From assembly GCA_021443335.1 (NCBI GenBank), contig JABUUE010000007.1:3818-47918 (forward strand): DNA of 44,101 nucleotides, in the 5' to 3' direction. Source of the DNA: Bacteroidaceae bacterium. Its GTDB lineage: Bacteria; Bacteroidota; Bacteroidia; Bacteroidales; Bacteroidaceae. Below, in pieces: positions 25,904 through 34,498 of this stretch (position 1 is the first letter of the stretch; every line of letters begins with the position of its first letter). The position numbers and the translations under genes were made by a program. The notes beneath the pieces are model-generated. The model did no database searches. It saw nothing but the letters and a program-made list of their open reading frames with translations, and was not told the origin of the DNA.

Positions 25904-26758
25904 ATGGATTGGTTGCATGCATTAATCTTAGGTCTTGTACAGGGACTGACAGAATATCTTCCAATAAGCAGTAGTGGACATCTGGAACTCGGCAAGGTGC
26001 TGCTCGGCACACAAGAGGCAGGGTTAGAGTTTGATGTTCTTGTCCATGTGGCTACTGTGTTGAGCACATTGATTATTTTATGGAAAGAGGTGGCGTGGAT
26101 TTTCCGCGGTCTTTTCATGCCTTTGCGTCCTAAATTGGTTGGCGAAGGCTTTCTCTCTCGCCTGTCGGAAGAGCAGCGTTATGCCTTTAACATTCTCTTG
26201 TCTATGATTCCTGTCGGTATTGTAGGCTTATGCTTCAAGGATGTGATAGCTGGCTTGTATGAGGGCGACGAACATCTTAAAGTGATGTTGGTGGGATGTT
26301 TCCTTATAGTAACAGCCTTGCTACTTGCCTTCAGCTATTTTGCAAAGCCAAGACCGAAGGATAAGATTTCGCCCATGCACGCCTTCATTATAGGTGTTGC
26401 GCAGGCTTGTGCTGTTCTTCCGGGTCTTTCACGCTCAGGTTCCACGATAGCCACAGGACTTCTCTTGGGCAACAAGAAGGAGAAACTTGCGCAGTTCTCG
26501 TTCCTTATGGTCATACCTCCGATACTCGGCGAGGCTCTGTTGGATGTAAGACATATCCTTTCTCCTGATGCTGAGCACACTGCAGAACTTGCTGCCCAGC
26601 AGATGGACACACTGCCGATGGTTGTAGGTTTTGTTGCGGCTTTCGTCAGTGGATGTTTTGCCTGCAAATGGATGCTTGATATTGTGAAGAAGGGGAAACT
26701 GATATATTTCGCAATCTATTGTGCCTTAGTGGGAGCTGCTCTTCTTATCTTCGCGTAG
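25904..26758 (+). CDS. uppP: Undecaprenyl-diphosphate phosphatase
   Basis: '[22 protein letters not shown]', '[17 protein letters not shown]'. Confidence 0.96.
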   Translation: MDWLHALILGLVQGLTEYLPISSSGHLELGKVLLGTQEAGLEFDVLVHVATVLSTLIILWKEVAWIFRGLFMPLRPKLVGEGFLSRLSEEQRYAFNILLSMIPVGIVGLCFKDVIAGLYEGDEHLKVMLVGCFLIVTALLLAFSYFAKPRPKDKISPMHAFIIGVAQACAVLPGLSRSGSTIATGLLLGNKKEKLAQFSFLMVIPPILGEALLDVRHILSPDAEHTAELAAQQMDTLPMVVGFVAAFVSGCFACKWMLDIVKKGKLIYFAIYCALVGAALLIFA

Positions 26759-26798
26759 ATTGATGAGTGGGCGGATTGCCTGTTAACAATTTAGAATA

Positions 26799-27515
26799 AT
26801 GACTAAATCAGACTTCTTAGAAGGAGTTATACTGCATATTGATAAACCGTACGGTATGTCCAGTTTCGGAGCATTGGCGAGATGTCGATTCCTGCTTTCC
26901 CGGAAACTGGGCATAAAGCGTTTAAAGACCGGACATGCCGGCACGCTCGACCCTTTGGCTACTGGCGTTCTCACATTATGCACAGGAAAAGCCACAAAGA
27001 AGATTGACTCTTTGCAGCGGGACATCAAAGAATATACCGCCACACTGCAACTCGGTGCTACGACTGCAAGTTATGATCGTGAGCATACTGTTGACCACAC
27101 TTATCCGACAAAGCACATAACACAGGAACTCATCGACGAGACTCTAAAGAGATTTGTTGGCGAGATTGAGCAGGTGCCACCCGAGTATTCCGCCTGTAAG
27201 ATTAACGGAGACAGGGCTTATCTTTTGGCAAGGACAGGCGAAAAAGTGGAACTGAAGGCTAAGACCTTGAAGATAGATGAGATAGAAACCACAGACTTCG
27301 ACAAGGAGAAGATGCTGCTGAGTATCAGAGTGGTATGCAGCAAAGGTACATATATACGAGCTCTTGCCCGCGACATCGGCGAGGCGTTGGGCAGCGGTGC
27401 CTTCCTTACTGCACTTCGTCGCACAAGAGTAGGCGATGTAAGAGTGGAAAACTGTATAGATTTTGACACATTCCCTCAGTGGGTAGAAGAGAATGTCATT
27501 CCCAATAACAACTAA
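26799..27515 (+). CDS. truB: tRNA pseudouridine(55) synthase
   Basis: 'GHAGTLDPLATGVLTLCTGKATK' catalytic motif. Confidence 0.96.
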   Translation: MTKSDFLEGVILHIDKPYGMSSFGALARCRFLLSRKLGIKRLKTGHAGTLDPLATGVLTLCTGKATKKIDSLQRDIKEYTATLQLGATTASYDREHTVDHTYPTKHITQELIDETLKRFVGEIEQVPPEYSACKINGDRAYLLARTGEKVELKAKTLKIDEIETTDFDKEKMLLSIRVVCSKGTYIRALARDIGEALGSGAFLTALRRTRVGDVRVENCIDFDTFPQWVEENVIPNNN

Positions 27516-27548
27516 CAACAGATACAATAACAACAGATACAATAACGC

Positions 27549-28670
27549 ATGAAACTTTCCAGATTCAAGTTTAAACTTCCACAGGAGAAACTGGCTTTGC
27601 ATCCAGCACCTAATCGTGACGAATCAAAGATGATGATTATCCACAAGAAGAGTGAGAGGATAGAACTGTTTGAGACCGATGAGAATGGTGAGGTCTTGAC
27701 TGACGAGGATGGCAAACCTGTATATATTCAGTTCAAAAAACTCATCAATTATTTTGATGAGGACGACACTATAATATTCAATGATTCAAAGATTTTCCCT
27801 TCACGCCTTTACGGTACAAAGGAGAAGACTGATGCTCAGATAGAGGTTTTGCTGCTTCGTGAGCTTAATGCAGATATGCGTTTGTGGGATGTGCTTGTTG
27901 AGCCGGCAAGGAAAATCAGAATCGGAAACAAACTGTTCTTCAACGAATCGGGAAGTATGGTTGCAGAAGTTGTTGACAACACCACATCTCGTGGTCGCAC
28001 TTTGCGCTTCCTCTATGATTCTACCGATGATGATTTCCGTCGCGAACTCTACTCGCTTGGCTCTGTGCCAGTGCCTCATTATATTGTTGACAGCCGTCCT
28101 GTGGAACCGGAGGATGCAGAACGCTACCAGAATATCTACGCAAAGAATGAGGGCGCTGTTGTTGTTCCAGCATCAGGACTTCATTTCTCTCGTGAATTGT
28201 TGAAGCGTCTGGAAATCAAGGGCGTGAACTTCGCTTATATCACTGTCCATTCTTCGCTCGGCTGCTTCCACACAATAGAGGTCGAGGACCTGTCAAAGTT
28301 CAAGATGGACTCTGAGCGTATGGAAGTTTCGCAAGAGGCTTGCGAGATTGTCAACAGGACAAAGAAGGACTATAAGAAGAAGATTCTCTGCGTAGGGCCA
28401 AGTACTTTCAAGGCTCTTGAGACAGCAAAGAGCACAAACAATATGCTCAAGGAGTTCTCCGGATGGACAAACCGCTTTATGTATCCACCGTATGAGCCAG
28501 GAGTGGCTAACTGCATGGTTTGCAATTTCTACTATCCAGAGACAACATTGCTCATGGCAGAAGCAGCCTTCATTGGTTACGACCTTATTATGGAAGCTTA
28601 CAATCTTGCACTCAAATACGACTATATGTTCGGAGTTTATGGCGATTGTATGTTGGTGCTGAATGATTAA
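27549..28670 (+). CDS. queA: S-adenosylmethionine:tRNA ribosyltransferase-isomerase
   Basis: 'VPASGLHFSRELLKRLEIKGVNFAYITVHSSLGCFHTIEVEDLS'. Confidence 0.93.
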   Translation: MKLSRFKFKLPQEKLALHPAPNRDESKMMIIHKKSERIELFETDENGEVLTDEDGKPVYIQFKKLINYFDEDDTIIFNDSKIFPSRLYGTKEKTDAQIEVLLLRELNADMRLWDVLVEPARKIRIGNKLFFNESGSMVAEVVDNTTSRGRTLRFLYDSTDDDFRRELYSLGSVPVPHYIVDSRPVEPEDAERYQNIYAKNEGAVVVPASGLHFSRELLKRLEIKGVNFAYITVHSSLGCFHTIEVEDLSKFKMDSERMEVSQEACEIVNRTKKDYKKKILCVGPSTFKALETAKSTNNMLKEFSGWTNRFMYPPYEPGVANCMVCNFYYPETTLLMAEAAFIGYDLIMEAYNLALKYDYMFGVYGDCMLVLND

Positions 28671-28675
28671 TCTTG

Positions 28676-28790
28676 TTAAGTATGAAGTACTAAGTGCCAA
28701 GTACAAAGTATGATTACCAACTCATACATAGAATAGAAACCTTAAAAGCAAATCGTACTTACTACTTAGTCTTTACTACTTTGAACTTAG
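28676..28790. repeat. Opposed AAGTACA-type arrays between queA and folK
   Basis: Left 28676-28718 TAAGTATGAAGTACTAAGTGCCAAGTACAAAGTATGATTACC; right 28754-28790 CGTACTTACTACTTAGTCTTTACTACTTTGAACTTA. Confidence 0.8.
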
Positions 28791-28791
28791 A

Positions 28792-29205
28792 ATGAAGCTT
28801 TTCCTTTCTCTTGGCTCAAATCTTGGCGACAGAGAGCAGAACCTGCGCAAGGCTATAGAATTGATAAACGAAGATGTCGGCACGGTGGTCAGACAATCAT
28901 CGTTTATCGCAACAGCTCCAGTGGATTTTGTCTCTGACAACCAGTTTCTTAATGCGGCAGTCCTCGTAGAAACACATCTCTCTCCGTTTGAATGTCTGCA
29001 CGCTACGCAGAAAATAGAGCGGCAGTTGGGCAGAACAAGGAAATCTGTTGAAGGCAAACATTTTGATAGGACAATAGACATCGACCTACTGCTCTACGAC
29101 GATTTGACAATCAACACCCCTGAACTTACAATCCCACATCCACGGATGAATGAGCGAGAGTTCGTTAAAATTCCATTGGAACAGATTATAAAACAAAACA
29201 TTTAA
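28792..29205 (+). CDS. folK: 2-amino-4-hydroxy-6-hydroxymethyldihydropteridine diphosphokinase
   Basis: 'LFLSLGSNLGDREQNLRKAIELI', 'FDRTIDIDLLLYDDLTINTPELTIPHPRM'. Confidence 0.95.
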   Translation: MKLFLSLGSNLGDREQNLRKAIELINEDVGTVVRQSSFIATAPVDFVSDNQFLNAAVLVETHLSPFECLHATQKIERQLGRTRKSVEGKHFDRTIDIDLLLYDDLTINTPELTIPHPRMNEREFVKIPLEQIIKQNI

Positions 29206-29206
29206 T

Positions 29207-29797
29207 ATGACAAACAAATTCATCGCTGTTGCATATAAACTTTACACAGCAGACAATAATCTGGCAGAAGAGGCTACTGAGGAACAGCCGTTTGTGTTCA
29301 TTTCAGGACTTGGTATGGCTCTTGATGCTTTTGAAGAGAAATTGGTAAATCTTGAGACAGGCAAGGCTTTTGATTTTACAATCGCTTGTGATGACGCTTA
29401 CGGTGCTCCCGACCAGGAAAGAATCGTTGCTCTGCCAAAAGGTATCTTTGAGATAGATGGTAAGTTTGATGATGAGCACATCACCATCGGAGCTTTCGTG
29501 CCAATGAATAATGCTGACGGCCAAAGACTAATAGGTAAGGTTGCCGACATCACAGACGATAATGTGTTGATGGACTTCAATCATCCTTTCGCAGGCGAAG
29601 ACCTGCATTTTGAAGGTTTCATCGTTGAAAGCCGTCCTGCATCTAAGGATGAGATTGACAAGGCCGTCCGTATTCTTCGCGGTGAGATAGGTGGTTGTGG
29701 TGGCTGTGGCGGTCATTGCGGTGGCGACTGCGGTGGTGATTGTGACGGTGGCGATTGCGGCAATGGTGGTTGCGGCAATGGTGGCTGTAACAAATAA
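29207..29797 (+). CDS. FKBP-type peptidyl-prolyl isomerase, SlyD-like, with Cys/Gly-rich C-terminus
   Basis: SlyD-like 'FEEKLVNLETGKAFDFTIACDDAYG', tail 'GGCGGCGGHCGGDCGGDCDGGDCGNGGCGNGGCNK'. Confidence 0.9.
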   Translation: MTNKFIAVAYKLYTADNNLAEEATEEQPFVFISGLGMALDAFEEKLVNLETGKAFDFTIACDDAYGAPDQERIVALPKGIFEIDGKFDDEHITIGAFVPMNNADGQRLIGKVADITDDNVLMDFNHPFAGEDLHFEGFIVESRPASKDEIDKAVRILRGEIGGCGGCGGHCGGDCGGDCDGGDCGNGGCGNGGCNK

Positions 29798-29839
29798 ATC
29801 CATAAATAACCTAACAAGCTTTGTGAAACTTGAACAAGT

Positions 29840-30940
29840 ATGAATACTTTCGGAAGAATATTCACTCTTACCTCTTTTGGAGAAAGCCACGGTGAAGCCA
29901 TCGGCGGAGTAGTTGATGGTATGCCTGCTGGAATACCCATAGACATCGAGTTTATCCAGCAGGAACTTAATCGCCGACGTCCAGGCCAGAGCAAGATAAC
30001 CACATCACGCAAAGAACCTGATGAGGTGGAATTACTTAGTGGAGTGTTTGAGGGCGTCTCTACAGGTGCTCCGATAGGTTTTATCGTGCGTAATACCAAC
30101 CATCATTCTTCCGATTACGATAATCTCCGCGAACTTTTCCGCCCGTCTCACGCTGACTACACATATTATAATAAATATGGTGTACGCGATCATCGCGGTG
30201 GAGGTCGCACTTCTGCACGCGTAACAATTAGCCGTTGTGTCGGCGGAGCACTTGCAAAACTTGTTCTTTCTAAGCTTGGAATCTCTGTTCAGGCTTACAC
30301 TTCTCAAGTAGGTAGCATAACTCTTGACAAGGACTATACAAAGTATGACCTTTCTCTGACAGAGACAAATGCTGTGCGTTGTCCCGATCAAGAGAAAGCT
30401 GTGCAGATGGAAAACCTGATTTCTGAGGTGAAAGCCAAAGGCGATACCATTGGTGGAGTTATAACATGTGTGATAAAAGGTTGCCCTGTCGGATTGGGAG
30501 AACCTGAGTTTGACAAACTAAACGCAAAACTTGGAGCCGCCATGCTTGGCATAAATGCTGTGAAAGGTGTGGAATTTGGCGACGGTTTTGATCTTGTTGA
30601 CAAGCGTGGTTCGCAGGTCAATGATATTTTTCTCGCGCCGGAAAAGCCCGGACAAGAAGTAAACTTAACGGATGTGACGACCGCAACAAACCACTCTGGA
30701 GGCATACAAGGTGGACTTTCCAACGGGCAAGACATCTTTTTCCGGGTGGCTTTCAAACCTGTTGCGACGCTGTTAATGAACCAGCCGACAGTAGATATTC
30801 ACGGCAAAGCGACAACCTTCAAGGCTAAAGGCCGTCATGACCCATGTGTCCTTCCAAGAGCCGTTTCTATAGTCGAGGCAATGGCTGCAATGACAATTCT
30901 TGACAGTTATTTGCAGAACCCCTCTTCTTGTGTGCGATAA
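29840..30940 (+). CDS. aroC: Chorismate synthase
   Basis: '[23 protein letters not shown]', '[29 protein letters not shown]'. Confidence 0.97.
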   Translation: MNTFGRIFTLTSFGESHGEAIGGVVDGMPAGIPIDIEFIQQELNRRRPGQSKITTSRKEPDEVELLSGVFEGVSTGAPIGFIVRNTNHHSSDYDNLRELFRPSHADYTYYNKYGVRDHRGGGRTSARVTISRCVGGALAKLVLSKLGISVQAYTSQVGSITLDKDYTKYDLSLTETNAVRCPDQEKAVQMENLISEVKAKGDTIGGVITCVIKGCPVGLGEPEFDKLNAKLGAAMLGINAVKGVEFGDGFDLVDKRGSQVNDIFLAPEKPGQEVNLTDVTTATNHSGGIQGGLSNGQDIFFRVAFKPVATLLMNQPTVDIHGKATTFKAKGRHDPCVLPRAVSIVEAMAAMTILDSYLQNPSSCVR

Positions 30941-30984
30941 CAATATAAATCTTTCATTCTTGATATAAATTATTTACTGAAAAG

Positions 30985-31015
30985 TTTGCAAATAAAAAAA
31001 AAACTGCTAACTTTG
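30985..31015 (+). promoter_or_regulatory. Promoter TTTG-N19-TAACTTTG of the sRNA candidate
   Basis: TTTG 30985-30988; TAACTTTG 31008-31015. Confidence 0.75.
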
Positions 31016-31020
31016 CAACG

Positions 31021-31117
31021 TGAAAGAAAGGTTGTGAAACCCGTCTTCTCACATTAGATAAAGTCTAGTTTAGTTTTTGTGTTGGTAGAGAGCGGCTATA
31101 AGGTCGCTCTCTTTTTT
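31021..31117 (+). ncRNA. Candidate small RNA of about 97 nt with intrinsic terminator
   Basis: Canonical promoter just upstream, no ORF of note, terminator AGAGAGCGGC-tataag-GTCGCTCTCT-TTTTT (31087-31117), additional potential stem GTGAAAG.../...CTTCTCAC. Confidence 0.7.
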
Positions 31118-31286
31118 ATATCTTATTCCTACCTATCCAATACTGCATAAGCGATATGTTCGCAACAAGGTTACCTTGGTTTAGGTCAAGAAAGCACTCT
31201 GTTACTGTCTTTTTATAGTACTATGTATAACATAATACAATGGTTTTGCCTACTTTTGCAGCAGGAAAGATAAACAAATCTTAGTT

Positions 31287-31610
31287 ATGAATGTAGATAA
31301 TGCAAAGTCACAGATGAGGAAGGGGATGCTTGAATATTGCATAATGCTCCTGCTGCGCGATGAGCCTTGTTACTCTTCTGACATCATCAATCGTCTGAAA
31401 GATGCTAACTTACTTGTGGTGGAAGGCACACTTTATCCGTTGTTAACCCGACTGAGGAAGGACGGCGTGCTTTCCTATGAGTGGCAGGAAAGTACGCAAG
31501 GACCGCCACGAAAATATTATGTGCTGACGGAAGAAGGCAAGGAATCGTTGGCCCAATTAGAGGAAGCCTGGCAAGCACTTGAAGACACAGTGCACAGGTT
31601 GAAGCAATAA
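31287..31610 (+). CDS. PadR family transcriptional regulator
   Basis: 'QMRKGMLEYCIMLLLRDEPCYSSDIINRLKDANLLVVEGTLYPLLTRLRKDGVLSYEW'. Confidence 0.95.
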   Translation: MNVDNAKSQMRKGMLEYCIMLLLRDEPCYSSDIINRLKDANLLVVEGTLYPLLTRLRKDGVLSYEWQESTQGPPRKYYVLTEEGKESLAQLEEAWQALEDTVHRLKQ

Positions 31611-31695
31611 TCTGTGCCTTATGGTGTACTAATCCTAAAATTACACATTAATATAATAATACCAAAAGTTTTGAAAATCCAAAAACAGTTAGAAT

Positions 31696-33420
31696 ATGAA
31701 AAAGAATATCACGATAAATCTTTGCGGCAGACTTTATTCCATAGACGAGGATGCTTACGAGTTGCTGAAGCATTATACGGAAACCTTACGCAGATATTAT
31801 AAGCGTCATGAGGGAGATGAGGAGATTGCCGACGATATAGAGCAACGTATTGCTGAACTTTTTGATGAGAAGAAGGCTGCTGGTGTGGAAGCGATAACCA
31901 TAGAACATCTGCAAGAGATAATACGAAGAGTTGGTGATTTACAGGAACTTGCGCCAGATGCTGACGGCGATGCTACGGATGACGAAGAACAGAAAAGCGA
32001 GGCTCATAGCGAGGATTGCGCCAACGGATTCGCGTCAGAAAGCACGCAAAGCAAAGGTGAGCAGTTTGTCAATGACTCGTTTAAGAATTGGTTCAATGGC
32101 TTAAAGGGTAAGACTTACTATCGCGATCCCAATGATAAGATGGTATCGGGAGTGTTGAGTGGTTGCGCAAATTATTTCGGCGGTTCGGTGCTGATGTGGC
32201 GACTATGTTATGTGTTGCTTGTCATAGCTGGTTTTCTTTCTTTGGGAATAGGGGTGCTTTTGCTCGTTGCATACTTGCTGTTGGCTTTGATAGCGCGAGA
32301 GGCGCAAAGTCCGGAGGACAGGCTAAAAATGAAAGGACGTGATGTGAATCCTCATAATCTGTCGGAAGAAGTTACCTCGTCGGTGGTTAACGAGAACAAG
32401 AAAGACACCGTGCCCGAAAGCAATGCCAAGGGCTGTTTTGCGATAATTATGTCGGGCGTAGCATTCTTCTTTAAGCTTGTGCTTATAGGTTTATGTCTGC
32501 TACTCGTGATACCTGCTATTGTCGTCTTCTTTATCTTCATAGCAGTTTTGGCGGCTCCAAACTTTGTGCTTGATGGGATGTTTGGCCATAGTATGTGTGA
32601 AGTCTATGCTAACAATAATTTCCTGTTCCTGATATGTGGTATTTGTATTGTGTTTGCATTCGCTATTCCTGCATTTTGTGCATTCAACTATATCTTCAAT
32701 AAGTCACATTCCATTGGATATTGGCAACGGTTGTTCTGGTTCTTCTTGTGGATTCTTGCTTGTGGAGGAATAGTTGCCACATGTGTGATGATTAATGGCA
32801 AGATAGATTTTACAGACAATTTAGAGAGGGAAAAGCGCGATGCCGAGTGGAGGGCATATGCAGAAACCCATACTCACGACGGATGGGTTATGGACGATGA
32901 GGACTGGACGTATTTCCAAGCCAACGGATGGAAACTCATATGCAATGACAACTGTGACGAGGACTATACTGACGTTGGCGAGTATTACAATGGCGACAGG
33001 ACTGTGCGCTATATCAATGTGGAAAGAGATGGCTATGATAATGTTGTTTTCCAGGTGGAACATGCTGATACAGTGGGTTATGGCTATTACCGACTTACAG
33101 CACTTGCGAGATGTAGTGAAACGTCTGACGGCGTGTTTGTATATGCTTGCACTGACAAAGATGATAGGCATTATAAGGAACAGCGCGAGGTGCCTGCATT
33201 GGGAAATTCCGGTCGTGGTATCTCGGCGGAGCAAAATGGTGGGGTAGAGGTGAAGAATCTTGGTTACGGATGGAGCCAGATTACGATAGACAGCATCCCT
33301 GCCCTTGCGCGACCTGCCATCATCCGCTATGGTATAAGTACGGACAAAGCTGTTACGGGTAAGGATTGCAGTGCGGAGTGGTTCTCGGCTGCTGACTTCA
33401 AGTTGGAAAGAATGAATTAG
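31696..33420 (+). CDS. PspC domain-containing membrane protein
   Basis: 'YYRDPNDKMVSGVLSGCANYFGGSVLMWRLCYVLLVIAGFLSLGIGVLLLVAYLLLALI' PspC motif; cytoplasmic N-terminus 'MKKNITINLCGRLYSIDEDAYELLKHY'. Confidence 0.92.
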   Translation: MKKNITINLCGRLYSIDEDAYELLKHYTETLRRYYKRHEGDEEIADDIEQRIAELFDEKKAAGVEAITIEHLQEIIRRVGDLQELAPDADGDATDDEEQKSEAHSEDCANGFASESTQSKGEQFVNDSFKNWFNGLKGKTYYRDPNDKMVSGVLSGCANYFGGSVLMWRLCYVLLVIAGFLSLGIGVLLLVAYLLLALIAREAQSPEDRLKMKGRDVNPHNLSEEVTSSVVNENKKDTVPESNAKGCFAIIMSGVAFFFKLVLIGLCLLLVIPAIVVFFIFIAVLAAPNFVLDGMFGHSMCEVYANNNFLFLICGICIVFAFAIPAFCAFNYIFNKSHSIGYWQRLFWFFLWILACGGIVATCVMINGKIDFTDNLEREKRDAEWRAYAETHTHDGWVMDDEDWTYFQANGWKLICNDNCDEDYTDVGEYYNGDRTVRYINVERDGYDNVVFQVEHADTVGYGYYRLTALARCSETSDGVFVYACTDKDDRHYKEQREVPALGNSGRGISAEQNGGVEVKNLGYGWSQITIDSIPALARPAIIRYGISTDKAVTGKDCSAEWFSAADFKLERMN

Positions 33421-33577
33421 GAGGAAACTGTTTTATAGAGCTTACCTTTACTTAATGTGATTGGTTTTTGCTGTGCAATTGTTCCCCTTTGTTAAGGCTT
33501 ATTCTGCGGAAAAAAGACCTTTAAAATGCGTAAAAAAGGAAAAAATACACCTATTGAAAAGAAAAACGCGTGATATT

Positions 33578-33609
33578 TTTGGAAAGTAAAAAATAAAGAT
33601 GTACCTTTG
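33578..33609 (+). promoter_or_regulatory. Promoter TTTG-N20-TACCTTTG for the lipoprotein/ABC/SpoIIE/STAS cluster
   Basis: TTTG 33578-33581; TACCTTTG 33602-33609. Confidence 0.7.
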
Positions 33610-33655
33610 CACGGTCATATTTATGTGCAAGCAAATAATCAATAATATAAATAGT

Positions 33656-34495
33656 ATGAAAAAATCACTTTTTCTCGTAGGCTTAGCGCTTATCGCGGGT
33701 TTGACGTTTGTTAGTTGCGACAACAAGAAGGCTGCGGCTGATGTTGAAGAACAAGCAGGTGTAATCACTGATTCTGTAAAGGCTCAAGTTATTGAACTCT
33801 TCAAGACTGTAAAGTTTGAGAACGACCAAATCCTTCAAGAGATTGAAGTTCTTCCTGATGGTGTTAGAATACTCCCTGTAAAGTATTTCGTTCCATTAGA
33901 TTGGGCTGACAAGGCTCAGACACTTGAGCAGAAGTGCGCTTTGCTTGGATGCTATACTGTTGACGCTCAGTACGACAAGCTTTTATATGCTAAGAGAAAC
34001 GACTATGATGCTCGCCGTGCTGTAATCACAAAACTTATTGCTGAGACTAACATCGCTTCTGAGGATATGAGTCTTGACTCACTTGACAACCTTGACCGTG
34101 ATGCTTATATCAAGGCTGTTCAGGACCTCTCTTTGAAGAACTTCGAGAGCGCCCTTGAGAACGACCAGGCTGACAATCAGGTAACAGTGCTCCTTTACTC
34201 ACTTGTTGAGACTACTCTTAACGCAGAGTATGCTAACGAGCAGCGCGGAGAGTACGACCAGCTTGCTATGATTAACGACCTCAAGAAGAGCGAGAAGGCT
34301 ATGTCAAGCATCGTGCAACTCATTGAGAAACTCTCTCCATACTACGAGAGCCTCAAGAACTTTGTGCCTATAACAGAGAAGATTAAGGCTGTCCTTGATG
34401 CACAGGATGAGGGTTCAAGAGACGAGGCTTACCTCGCTTACAACAACTACATCAAAGAGCTTCGCGGTAAACTTAACGCCCAAGTAGGTGAATAA
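33656..34495 (+). CDS. Hypothetical lipoprotein; ATG 33656 preferred (track start 33599 lies in the promoter)
   Basis: 'MKKSLFLVGLALIAGLTFVSCDNKK' lipobox. Confidence 0.85.
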   Translation: MKKSLFLVGLALIAGLTFVSCDNKKAAADVEEQAGVITDSVKAQVIELFKTVKFENDQILQEIEVLPDGVRILPVKYFVPLDWADKAQTLEQKCALLGCYTVDAQYDKLLYAKRNDYDARRAVITKLIAETNIASEDMSLDSLDNLDRDAYIKAVQDLSLKNFESALENDQADNQVTVLLYSLVETTLNAEYANEQRGEYDQLAMINDLKKSEKAMSSIVQLIEKLSPYYESLKNFVPITEKIKAVLDAQDEGSRDEAYLAYNNYIKELRGKLNAQVGE

Positions 34496-34498
34496 AAT

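Noticed and set aside
33599-33655. N-terminal extension MYLCTVIFMCKQIINNINS of the lipoprotein
   Set aside because: It overlaps the TACCTTTG promoter and would precede the signal peptide starting at ATG 33656.
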